From assembly GCA_902602105.1 (NCBI GenBank), contig CACKPP010000018.1:1-10654 (forward strand): DNA of 10,654 bases. The letters are read 5' to 3'. The DNA is from an uncultured Pelagibacteraceae bacterium (GTDB lineage Bacteria; Pseudomonadota; Alphaproteobacteria; Pelagibacterales; Pelagibacteraceae). Shown here in pieces: positions 1 through 6,435 of the stretch. The notes beneath the pieces were generated by a model. The model did not search any database and was not told the origin of the DNA. It worked only from the letters and a program-made list of their open reading frames with translations. A program made the position numbers and the translations under genes. Numbering within the stretch: position 1 is the stretch's first letter; each line of letters starts with the position of its first letter.

Positions 1-81
1 TTAGAACAATTAATTGAAACATATCCTAAAATATTAAAAGGTGAAATTTCAGGAAGAGTTTTAGTTGATTTAAATAAATAA
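1..81 (+). CDS. acuI: C-terminal end of an AcuI/YhdH-like reductase (partial)
   Basis: Only the last 26 codons and the stop are in the window; the gene begins upstream. The tail reads ...YPKILKGEISGRVLVDLNK, which fits the end of medium-chain dehydrogenase/reductases of the AcuI/YhdH branch (NADPH-dependent acrylyl-CoA or quinone-type reductases), where an 'iL.G.v.GR.vVD' stretch closes the catalytic domain. AcuI works in the cytoplasm and detoxifies acrylyl-CoA, for example during DMSP breakdown, which would suit a marine bacterium. The family match rests on about 20 residues, so a related zinc-independent oxidoreductase is possible. Its stop codon shares one base with the LysR start (TAATG), so the two are probably cotranscribed and translationally coupled. 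Confidence 0.55.
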   Translation, partial: LEQLIETYPKILKGEISGRVLVDLNK

Positions 82-971
82 TGGACTGGGATAAATTAAA
101 AATATTTCATGCTGTTGCTGAGGCAGGAAGCTTTACAAATGCAACAATTAATTTAAATCTAAGTCAATCAGCAATCAGCAGACAGATTCAATCATTAGAA
201 CAAGATTTAAAAGTTCAATTATTTGAAAGACATGCTAGAGGCTTAACACTCACAGAGAATGGTGAGTATGTTTTTAAAACAGCTCATGAAGTTATTAGTA
301 AATTGAAAGAAGTAGAAACCTCGTTAGGGGATCAAAAAAATAAACCAACTGGAAAACTAACTATAACTACTGTGAGAAGTTTTGGAACACACTGGTTAAC
401 ACCAAGAATTCAAGAATTTATGCGGTTAAATCCAGAAATTGAGATTGAATTGGTTTTTGATGATAAAGAGCTAGATTTAAGCACAAGACAGGCTGATATA
501 GGTATATTTATGAGAAGACCTAAGCAGCTTAATTATATTCAGAAAAAACTAGTTGATATTAAGTACTTTATTTATGGATCAAATAAGTATTTAGAAAAAC
601 ATGGAATGCCGAAAACTATTGGAGATTTGAATAAGCACAAGTTCATTTCTTTTGGAAAAGGGGCACCTTCACCAGTTTATAATCCAGACTGGGCTTTAAA
701 ACTTGGTATGCATGATGGAAAAAAAAGAAAATCTATAATGAAGGTAAATAGTGTAATGGGGCTGCTTTTAGCAGTAGAATCTGGAGTTGGTCTTGCAGCT
801 TTACCTGAATATTTGGTAAGTAGTTCAACCAATGTTATTAAAGTACTACCTAAATCAGAGGGACCTATTACAGAGGCTCATTTTGTCTACCCTCAATCAC
901 TAAAAAATACTGCTAGAGTTCAAGCATTTAGAAACTTCTTATTCAGTAAAATTGGCGACTGGAAAGCTTAA
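81..971 (+). CDS. LysR-family transcriptional regulator
   Basis: A 296-residue protein of normal length for LysR-type regulators. The N-terminus (MDWDKLKIFHAVAEAGSFT) opens a winged helix-turn-helix; the HTH spans about residues 17-37, with the recognition helix LSQSAISRQIQSLE and the family landmark LFERHARGLTLTENG at about 48-61. A linker helix follows (about 65-85), then a periplasmic-binding-protein-like effector domain from about residue 92 to the end. Such proteins bind DNA in the cytoplasm as tetramers and respond to a small metabolite. The ATG at 81 overlaps the stop of the reductase upstream, so its best guess target or partner is that operon rather than the iron genes downstream, which have their own operator. 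The effector cannot be read from the sequence. Confidence 0.93.
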   Translation: MDWDKLKIFHAVAEAGSFTNATINLNLSQSAISRQIQSLEQDLKVQLFERHARGLTLTENGEYVFKTAHEVISKLKEVETSLGDQKNKPTGKLTITTVRSFGTHWLTPRIQEFMRLNPEIEIELVFDDKELDLSTRQADIGIFMRRPKQLNYIQKKLVDIKYFIYGSNKYLEKHGMPKTIGDLNKHKFISFGKGAPSPVYNPDWALKLGMHDGKKRKSIMKVNSVMGLLLAVESGVGLAALPEYLVSSSTNVIKVLPKSEGPITEAHFVYPQSLKNTARVQAFRNFLFSKIGDWKA

Positions 972-1020
972 AAAATAGCCTTAATACAACCAAAGGTTTA
1001 GGGTGCGACATACTTGCGAT

Positions 1021-1035
1021 TGATAATCATTATCA
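1021..1035 (+). promoter_or_regulatory. Fur-type operator (perfect 7-1-7 palindrome)
   Basis: TGATAATCATTATCA is an exact inverted repeat of TGATAAT around one central C, identical to the accepted 7-1-7 core of Fur boxes (TGATAATnATTATCA). It sits 53 bases before the start of the ferric-iron binding protein gene, so Fur (or an alphaproteobacterial relative of Fur) with Fe(II) would block transcription when iron is plentiful. A further half-site-like TTATCATT at 1046-1053 repeats the TTATCATT at 1030-1037 and could let additional dimers bind. The motif is seen directly; the regulator is inferred from its form and from the gene it precedes. Confidence 0.88.
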
Positions 1036-1064
1036 TTGCGAATAGTTATCATTTTCAATTAAAT
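1036..1064 (+). promoter_or_regulatory. Candidate promoter of the iron-uptake operon
   Basis: A possible -35 TTGCGA (1036-1041) and -10 TTAAAT (1059-1064) lie 17 bases apart, with the -35 directly abutting the Fur-type palindrome. A competing choice is -35 TTGATA (1020-1025), inside the operator, with a weaker -10 near 1043-1048. Either arrangement places the operator where bound repressor would block RNA polymerase. The transcript would carry a short leader with the ribosome binding site AAGGA at 1078-1082, six bases before the ATG at 1089. Confidence 0.45.
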
Positions 1065-1088
1065 CATGTGCGGAGAAAAGGAAAATAA

Positions 1089-2117
1089 ATGAAAAGAGTA
1101 ACAATATTAGCATTGATCACATCTTTATTTGTATCAGCAATTGCTGTTGCAAATGAAGTTAATGTTTTTAATGCAAGACACTATAAAGCAGATGCTGAGC
1201 TTTATTCTAAGTTTACAAGCATGACTGGAATTAAAGTTAATCTGATAAATGGAAAATCAGGTGCTTTAGAAAAAAGAATAATCGAAGAGGGCGCTGACTC
1301 TTCTGCAGATCTTTACATCACTGCTGATGCTGGAAGATGTGGTGCTATGGATGCCAAAGGTCATCTTCAAGGTGGCTTAACATCAGCAGCTATTAAAGCT
1401 GCCGTTCCAAAAAATTTTAGAACAAGCAAATGGGTTGGAATAGCAAAAAGAGCTAGAATAATTTATTATTCACCTGAAAGAGTTACTGGTGCTGAATTAT
1501 CTGGAATGAGTTATGAAGGTCTAGCTGATCCTAAGTGGAAAGGAAGATTAGTAATAAGAAAATCTAGCAACATATACAATAAATCTCTTGTAGCTTCATT
1601 AATTGAAAATAACGGAAAAAAAGCTACAGCTGAATGGGCAAAAGGAGTTGTTGCAAATATGGCTAGAGACTCTAAAGGAAATGACAGAGCTCAGATCATG
1701 GCAGTAGCAGCAGGAGAAGCTGATATTGCAGTAGCTAACACTTATTACTTAGCACTTATGTTATCTGGTAAAAAAGGTGCAGAGCAACAAGCAGCTGCTA
1801 AAAAAGTAAAAGCTTTCTTTCCTAATCAGAATGGTAGAGGAACGCACATGAATGTTAGTTGTGCAGCTTTAGTAAAAGGATCACCTAATAAAGATAATGC
1901 TGTTAAACTTGTAGAGTTTTTATTAACTCCGCAATCTCAAGAGCACTTCACTAACAATACATTTGAGTTTCCAATGATTGATGGTGTTTCACCAAATCCA
2001 TTAGTAGTAAATAACTTAGGATTAGATTTTCAACAAGATATGAAAACTAAACTAGCTTCTTATGGAAAAAATCAAGCTGCTGCATTAGAAGTAATGACAG
2101 CTGCTGGATGGAAATAA
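1089..2117 (+). CDS. futA: Fe(III) ABC transporter, periplasmic iron-binding protein
   Basis: A 342-residue exported protein (extracellular solute-binding family 1, FbpA/SfuA/FutA group). Residues 1-21 form a signal peptide with cleavage expected after AVA (19-21), so it acts in the periplasm and delivers ferric iron to the permease encoded downstream. Expected ligands are present: His31-Tyr32 in NARHY, Tyr163 in NIYNKS and the pair Tyr219-Tyr220 in ANTYY. Their spacing (about 131 and 56 residues) follows the His/Tyr, Tyr, Tyr-Tyr pattern known for cyanobacterial FutA. Cys84 and Cys258 could form a disulphide. A good Shine-Dalgarno AAGGA precedes the ATG, and a Fur-type operator lies upstream, so the gene should rise under iron limitation. 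In Pelagibacter annotations the equivalent gene is often called sfuC. Confidence 0.93.
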   Translation: MKRVTILALITSLFVSAIAVANEVNVFNARHYKADAELYSKFTSMTGIKVNLINGKSGALEKRIIEEGADSSADLYITADAGRCGAMDAKGHLQGGLTSAAIKAAVPKNFRTSKWVGIAKRARIIYYSPERVTGAELSGMSYEGLADPKWKGRLVIRKSSNIYNKSLVASLIENNGKKATAEWAKGVVANMARDSKGNDRAQIMAVAAGEADIAVANTYYLALMLSGKKGAEQQAAAKKVKAFFPNQNGRGTHMNVSCAALVKGSPNKDNAVKLVEFLLTPQSQEHFTNNTFEFPMIDGVSPNPLVVNNLGLDFQQDMKTKLASYGKNQAAALEVMTAAGWK

Positions 2118-2120
2118 CAA

Positions 2121-2291
2121 GTGAAAAAACTAAAAAAATTTATGTCAGAAGTTGATTTAAATAAATCTTCCAGTACATGTTCCCCATGTTTACAGGAGTG
2201 TAAAAAGATCAATGAAAGAATAAATAAAAGAAAAATGTCTCAAATTAAAACTAAGGAGGTTCCGCATATCCTAAAAGTATTTAATTTTTGA
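2121..2291 (+). CDS. Small Cys-cluster protein between binding protein and permease (possible)
   Basis: An open frame of 56 codons starts with GTG three bases after the futA stop and ends with TGA at 2289-2291. An ATG at codon 8 (2142) is an alternative start giving 49 residues. The peptide is basic and helical-looking, with a C-x2-C-x3-C cluster (TCSPCLQECKK, about residues 19-29), followed by NERINKRK and a short hydrophobic end (ILKVFNF). There is no signal peptide or membrane segment, so it would be cytoplasmic. The cluster could bind zinc or an iron-sulphur centre, but three cysteines fit no family I recognise. Ribosome binding sites are poor for both starts; coupling to futA translation is possible. 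It may also be a chance open frame in the leader of the permease gene. Confidence 0.42.
   Translation: MKKLKKFMSEVDLNKSSSTCSPCLQECKKINERINKRKMSQIKTKEVPHILKVFNF
2253..2260 (+). promoter_or_regulatory. Ideal Shine-Dalgarno sequence without a start codon
   Basis: AAGGAGGT is a full match to the anti-Shine-Dalgarno end of 16S rRNA, rare in a genome whose other genes here mostly have weak sites. No ATG, GTG or TTG follows at 5-13 bases; the next candidates are far away (TTG at 2288, ATG at 2317, ATG at 2371). It lies inside the small Cys-cluster frame. It could pause or hold ribosomes ahead of the hairpin at 2303-2338, or be chance from a Lys-Glu-Val codon run (AAG GAG GTT). Confidence 0.3.
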
Positions 2292-2302
2292 TTTTCTTAA
2301 AT

Positions 2303-2338
2303 AGTGTCCATAGTAAATGGGGATTTATTGTGGACACT
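2303..2338 (+). terminator. 16-bp hairpin with GGGG loop between futA and the permease (attenuating terminator or RNA processing/stability element)
   Basis: The left arm AGTGTCCATAGTAAAT (2303-2318) pairs along its whole length with the right arm ATTTATTGTGGACACT (2323-2338) around the loop GGGG (2319-2322). Fourteen pairs are Watson-Crick and two are G-U (2311 with 2330, 2313 with 2328). On the opposite strand those two would be A-C mismatches, so the plus-strand RNA is the form that folds. A T-rich stretch with six T's (2344-2349) starts five bases after the stem. The position after the binding-protein gene and before the permease gene is where transporters commonly carry a partial terminator or 3'-end stabiliser, so that binding protein exceeds membrane parts. 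The gap before the T tract makes termination less than certain. Confidence 0.7.
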
Positions 2339-2370
2339 TTACTTTTTTCATTTATAAGGCGGATTATAAT

Positions 2371-3990
2371 ATGAAATTCAATAGCTGGTATCTTAGTTCT
2401 TTTTTAATTTCTATTTTTGTATTAATTCCAATTATTACAGTATTTACAAGTTTCTTTGAAAGTACATCTAATTACTATGAGATTTTAAAAAATACTTTTT
2501 TAATAGAGTATATTTTTAATTCAGTTGCATTATTAATCTCAGTATTAATTTTTACATTTCTATTAGGCACTGGAACAGCCTACTTAGTATCTTTTTATAA
2601 ATTTCCAGGTAGTAATTTTTTTAAATGGGCATTAATTTTATCATTTGCAGTTCCTCCTTATATTTACGCTTACTCTTTAACAGCTTTTTTTGAAAACTAT
2701 GGAACTGCTTTTACTATTTTGAAAAACCTATTTGGTGACGCAAATTACAATAAAAGTATTCCAAAGTTTGATGGAATGTTTGGAGCAATAATATCCATTA
2801 GCTTTTCTTTATTTGCTTATGTTTATATTCTCGTAAGAGCATCTTTTTTATATCAATCACAAAACTTGATAGATTTAGGAAAAAATCTAGGTTTTTCGAA
2901 ATTTAAATCGTTTTATAAAATTATATTACCAGCTGCGAGACCTGCAATAGTTGCTGGATTATCTTTGGTTGCTATGGAAACCTTAGCAGAATTTGGAGCA
3001 GTAGATTTTTTTTCAATTAATACTTTAACTACTGGCATTTATAATTCTTGGATAACTTTTGATGATTTAGCATTTGCAAACCGAATATCTTTTTTCTTAT
3101 TATTATTTATATTTTCGTTATTTGTAATTGAGAATTTATCTAGGCGAAAAGCAAAATATCATTTCAATTCTAGGGGTGGTTTTAAACAGAAAGAAAAATT
3201 AGAACTTTCTGGCAATAAGGCAATGTTAGCATTTATAGGATGTTTTTTTGTATTTTTCATGAGTTTTTTATTTCCATTAAGCCAAATGTTATATTGGACG
3301 ATTAAATTTCCAGAAAACTTATTTGATCTCCAAATAATTGACCTTTTATTAAATACCCTTTATTTAGTTTTTTTATCTAGTTTGGTACTTATTATATTTT
3401 CTTTAGTATCAAACTATGGCAATAGAGTTTCTAATAACAAAACTTTAAATATTTTATCCACTTTATCAATTTCTGGTTATGCAATTCCTGGAGTAATTTT
3501 GGCAATTGCTTTTATAACTTTTATTGCTTGGTTTGATGAAAATATAATTAAGTCATTTGGTTTTTTATCTATTAAAAAATTGTTTATTGGTTCAATTTTT
3601 GGATTAGTCTTAGTTTATTTTGTAAGATTCTATTCTTTAGCTTTTAATGGAATAAAATCTGGTTATGAGAAAATTAATATTTCAGTAGATGAAAGTGCAT
3701 ATCTTCTTGGTTTTTCAAAAAGAAAAACTTTTATGAATATACATGTTCCTTTTTTAAGAAATTCTCTTTTATTTATTGTTATTTTAATATCTCTAGAAAT
3801 TGTAAGGGAATTACCTGTAACTCTTATATTAAGACCTTTTAATTTTGAAACTTTTGCAACTACAGCATATATTTCTGCATCTGAGGATTTACTAGAGGCT
3901 GCTGCAGTGCCTTCATTATTTTTAATTTTAATTGCAAGTTTATTTATTATAATTACATCAAAATATATATTAAGAGAGTCAAATGACTAA
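2371..3990 (+). CDS. futB: Fe(III) ABC transporter, two-domain inner-membrane permease
   Basis: A membrane protein of 539 residues with about twelve hydrophobic segments, made of two binding-protein-dependent permease domains, as usual for FbpB/SfuB/FutB. The two cytoplasmic coupling (EAA) loops are visible: DLGKNLGFSKFKSFYKIILP at about 168-187 and DESAYLLGFSKRKTF at about 450-464. It passes ferric iron from the periplasmic binding protein into the cell, powered by the ATPase whose gene overlaps its end by eight bases. The frame is open from an ATG at 2317, but that start lies inside the hairpin at 2303-2338 and has no Shine-Dalgarno site; the added 18 residues (MGIYCGHFTF...) look unnatural. 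ATG 2371 is preceded by GGCGGA at 2358-2363 and gives a normal start, so it is preferred. Confidence 0.92.
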   Translation: MKFNSWYLSSFLISIFVLIPIITVFTSFFESTSNYYEILKNTFLIEYIFNSVALLISVLIFTFLLGTGTAYLVSFYKFPGSNFFKWALILSFAVPPYIYAYSLTAFFENYGTAFTILKNLFGDANYNKSIPKFDGMFGAIISISFSLFAYVYILVRASFLYQSQNLIDLGKNLGFSKFKSFYKIILPAARPAIVAGLSLVAMETLAEFGAVDFFSINTLTTGIYNSWITFDDLAFANRISFFLLLFIFSLFVIENLSRRKAKYHFNSRGGFKQKEKLELSGNKAMLAFIGCFFVFFMSFLFPLSQMLYWTIKFPENLFDLQIIDLLLNTLYLVFLSSLVLIIFSLVSNYGNRVSNNKTLNILSTLSISGYAIPGVILAIAFITFIAWFDENIIKSFGFLSIKKLFIGSIFGLVLVYFVRFYSLAFNGIKSGYEKINISVDESAYLLGFSKRKTFMNIHVPFLRNSLLFIVILISLEIVRELPVTLILRPFNFETFATTAYISASEDLLEAAAVPSLFLILIASLFIIITSKYILRESND

Positions 3991-5044
3991 AAATTTTTTT
4001 GAAGTAAAAAATGTTGATTTTAGTGTAAGTGGTAAAATCAAAGTTAAAGATGTATCTTTTTCTATAAAAAATGAAGGTGATGTTGTATGTCTTTTAGGTC
4101 CTTCTGGTATTGGAAAAACTACAATCCTTAGAACTATTGCTGGATTAGAAAAGATAAACAATGGATCAATTGAATTAAATAACAAAACATTATCTTCAAA
4201 AACAATTAATATAGAACCAGAAAATAGAAATATATCTCTAGCCTTCCAGGATAATAGTTTATTCCCACACTATACTGTTGAAAAAAATATTTTATTGGGT
4301 GCTGAAAGAAATAAAGAAAAAAAGGAAAAAAAAATAACTCTAAAAGAAATAGTTGATTTGCTTGATATCTTTCACATTTTAAATAAATATCCTCACCAGA
4401 TTAGCGCAGGAGAAGCTCAAAGAGCTTCACTTGCAAGATCTTTAATAACCCAACCTGATCTGCTTTTATTAGATGAGCCGTTGTCTAATGTTGATCAAAG
4501 TTTTAAGGAAGAAATACAAGTGAGATTAAAAAAAATATTAAATAAATTAAAGATTACTACAATTATAGTTACTCATGACTCTTATGAAGCTTTTTATTTA
4601 GGTTCAAAATGTGGGATAATTATAAATCAGGAACTAAAACAATTTGATGATCCTTATAAAGTTTATCACTTTCCAAATTCAGTAGAGGTGGTTAATTTTT
4701 TAAACAGAGGGATATTAATTCCAGCAAAAGTAACAGGGAAAAATACCTTAGAAAGTTGGGATCTAGGAACCATTGAAGGAAATTTTATTAAACATTACGA
4801 AGAAGGATCAAATGTACAACTACTTCTTCAGCCTGAAGATTTAGAACATGACGATAAAAGTAATTTAAAATTAGAAGTAGTTGATAGAAAATTTAGAGGA
4901 ACTAACTTTATTTATACTCTTAAAACTCCTAGCAACACCTTAATACCAGTATTTGTTCATTCACATCATATTCATCAACACGAGGTAGATGAAAAATTTG
5001 GAATAAAAAGACCAATACATATTGATCATATAGTTTGCTTCTAA
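3983..5044 (+). CDS. futC: Fe(III) ABC transporter, ATP-binding protein
   Basis: A 353-residue cytoplasmic ATPase of the FbpC/SfuC/PotA type. Walker A is GPSGIGKT (39-46), the Q-loop Gln is in FQD (about 89), the ABC signature is ISAGEAQR (140-147), Walker B is LLLLDEP (160-166), and the switch His is in VTHD (198). A C-terminal TOBE-like regulatory domain follows from about residue 240. The signature differs from the usual LSGGQ at several places (Ile, Ala and Glu instead of Leu, Gly and Gln), although the neighbouring catalytic motifs are intact. Near the end a histidine-rich stretch, HSHHIHQH (326-333), could bind metal. The ATG lies within the permease gene (8-base overlap), indicating translational coupling. 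Membership in the iron importer rests on the neighbours; the ATPase family alone also serves polyamine and sulphate importers. Confidence 0.92.
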   Translation: MTKNFFEVKNVDFSVSGKIKVKDVSFSIKNEGDVVCLLGPSGIGKTTILRTIAGLEKINNGSIELNNKTLSSKTINIEPENRNISLAFQDNSLFPHYTVEKNILLGAERNKEKKEKKITLKEIVDLLDIFHILNKYPHQISAGEAQRASLARSLITQPDLLLLDEPLSNVDQSFKEEIQVRLKKILNKLKITTIIVTHDSYEAFYLGSKCGIIINQELKQFDDPYKVYHFPNSVEVVNFLNRGILIPAKVTGKNTLESWDLGTIEGNFIKHYEEGSNVQLLLQPEDLEHDDKSNLKLEVVDRKFRGTNFIYTLKTPSNTLIPVFVHSHHIHQHEVDEKFGIKRPIHIDHIVCF

Positions 5045-5060
5045 TAAAAGACTTTTAAAA

Positions 5061-5756
5061 ATGAGGAGTAATTTCAAAATTTTTTTAAAGGGTATTATTG
5101 ATGTGAGTCCGTTAATGATACCAGTTATCCCATTTGGTCTTATATTTGGAGTTCTAGCGATTGACGTTGGATTTAGTCCATTAGAAACAATGGGAATGTC
5201 ATTAATAGTTTTTGGTGGGGCTTCTCAAATAGTCCTCTTACAATTGTTTTCTGGAGGAGCTTCTTCTCTAGTAATCATAAGCTCAGTTGGTGCTGTTAAC
5301 TCACGTCATTTACTTTATGGAGCTGTTGTATCTGAACATTTATCTGATTTAAAATTAATTTGGAAAATTATTATTTCATATTTCTTAATTGACCAAGCGT
5401 ACGCAATATCAAATGAGTATTTAAAAAAAAATAAAGATCAAAATAGATATTTTCATTTAATTGGTGCTGGTGCAACATGTTGGGTGATTTGGCAATCAAC
5501 TACTTTTTTAGGAATCATATTAGGTGCGTCAATACCGGAAAAACTTGGTTTAAGTTTTGCTGTTCCTTTAACATTTTTAGCACTCTTAGTTAATGACTTT
5601 AGAAAATTTATAAATGTTATTGTGATAATCGTTTCAGGATTTGTAGCTACAGTTGGTTATAATTATATTCCTTTTAAAGCTTACGCAATAGTAGCTGGCT
5701 TAACAGGTTTATTAGTAGCCATGATATTAACAAAAATGATTAAAACAAATGAGTAA
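5061..5756 (+). CDS. azlC: AzlC-family branched-chain amino acid exporter, large subunit
   Basis: A 231-residue inner-membrane protein with about six hydrophobic segments. AzlC landmarks are visible: an N-terminal FLKGIIDVSPLMIPVIPFG, then the glycine-rich VFGGASQ at about 51-57, NSRHLLYG at about 81-88, and the Asp/Tyr pair in LIDQAYAIS near 110. AzlC with its small partner AzlD forms the two-component LIV-E family; characterised members export branched-chain amino acids or analogues, but substrates across the family vary. It starts 16 bases after the iron ATPase gene with no promoter visible in the gap, so it probably shares that transcript, a coupling with no obvious functional reason. The partner azlD begins eight bases before its end. 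Confidence 0.9.
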   Translation: MRSNFKIFLKGIIDVSPLMIPVIPFGLIFGVLAIDVGFSPLETMGMSLIVFGGASQIVLLQLFSGGASSLVIISSVGAVNSRHLLYGAVVSEHLSDLKLIWKIIISYFLIDQAYAISNEYLKKNKDQNRYFHLIGAGATCWVIWQSTTFLGIILGASIPEKLGLSFAVPLTFLALLVNDFRKFINVIVIIVSGFVATVGYNYIPFKAYAIVAGLTGLLVAMILTKMIKTNE

Positions 5757-6063
5757 TTGGGCTTTAATAATATATTGTGGATTGATTACTTATCTTACGA
5801 GATTTTCAATGATAGCATTAATAAAAAAAGAAATGTTTAATGATAGAGTTAGACAGGTTTTGTCTTATGTACCATCAGCAATATTTCCAGCCATTATTTT
5901 TCCAGCTATCTTTTTAGATAATTCAGGATTAATTTTAACTGAGGATAATCCAAAAATTATTGCAGCCGTAATTGCAACAATAATTGGAATTTTCTCAAGA
6001 AATATAATTGCGACAATATTTTCAGGATTAGCATCTTACTGGTTTATAATATTTGTTATATAA
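5749..6063 (+). CDS. azlD: AzlD-family small subunit of the branched-chain amino acid exporter
   Basis: A 104-residue, very hydrophobic protein with about four membrane segments, the usual size of AzlD. The family opening is present: a hydrophobic helix ending in CGLITYLTRFSMIAL (about 10-24), then VRQVLSYVPSAIFPAIIFPAI (roughly 34-54 when read across), where 'vP.ailaal..P' is the AzlD signature. The ATG overlaps azlC by eight bases, so the two subunits are translated together and work as a membrane complex. The last segment (IFSGLASYWFIIFVI) ends directly at the C-terminus, in keeping with the family. Confidence 0.87.
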   Translation: MSNWALIIYCGLITYLTRFSMIALIKKEMFNDRVRQVLSYVPSAIFPAIIFPAIFLDNSGLILTEDNPKIIAAVIATIIGIFSRNIIATIFSGLASYWFIIFVI

Positions 6064-6070
6064 ATTACTG

Positions 6071-6433
6071 ATGAAAAAATTTTTTATATTTATTTTATGT
6101 ATATTTGCTTTAAGTGCTAATGCAAAAGAAACAACTTTTACCAAAGAATTATTTGATAAAGCTCAATCTGAAGGAAAGGTTGTAATAGTGAGTTCTTGGA
6201 TTAAATACTGTTCATCTTGCGCAAGCCAAATGAAAGTTTTGGAAAAAGCAAAAAATGAATTTAATAATGTCGAATATTTCACATTTGACGTTTCAAATAA
6301 AGAAATTGCTAAATTATTTGATGTACAATATCAAACTACGCTTTTAATTTTTAAGGATAATAATGAAATTTATAGAAGTATTGGTGAGACTACTAAGGAT
6401 TTAATTTATGAAGCCATTAATTCCTCAATTTAG
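6071..6433 (+). CDS. Exported thioredoxin-fold protein with CSSC and no cis-proline
   Basis: A 120-residue protein. Residues 1-18 (MKKFFIFILCIFALSANA) are a signal peptide with cleavage expected after ANA, so it acts in the periplasm. A thioredoxin-like domain follows: a beta strand VVIVSSW, the redox pair Cys47-Ser-Ser-Cys50 in KYCSSCASQMK, and later FDVQYQTTLLIFKDNNEI, which aligns with the usual '.v.siPTlllF.dg.ei'. The residue at the cis-proline position is Thr89, not Pro, which would change substrate handling. The closest resemblance is to the C-terminal DsbD-like or Thioredoxin_7 type. The frame is open from a TTG at 6053 inside azlD, but the ATG at 6071, seven bases after the azlD stop, starts a clean signal peptide and is chosen. 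It appears to be the last gene of the plus-strand operon. Confidence 0.8.
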   Translation: MKKFFIFILCIFALSANAKETTFTKELFDKAQSEGKVVIVSSWIKYCSSCASQMKVLEKAKNEFNNVEYFTFDVSNKEIAKLFDVQYQTTLLIFKDNNEIYRSIGETTKDLIYEAINSSI

Positions 6434-6435
6434 AA

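Noticed and set aside
988..1000. AACC-AAA-GGTT inverted repeat after the LysR gene as a terminator
   Set aside because: A four-base stem with no T tract after it; too weak to support.
2303..2338. Inverted repeat as the ends of a small mobile element
   Set aside because: The arms are separated by only four bases, there is no flanking target duplication and no second copy in the window; an RNA hairpin explains it better.
2317..2370. Upstream in-frame extension of the permease (18 extra residues from ATG 2317)
   Set aside because: The ATG sits in the hairpin, lacks a Shine-Dalgarno site, and the extra residues resemble nothing in the family; ATG 2371 has GGCGGA at a good distance.
3979..4185. 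68-codon open frame on the minus strand over the start of the iron ATPase gene
   Set aside because: It lies wholly antisense to the Walker A region of a clear ABC ATPase, has no recognisable domain and has no supporting start site.
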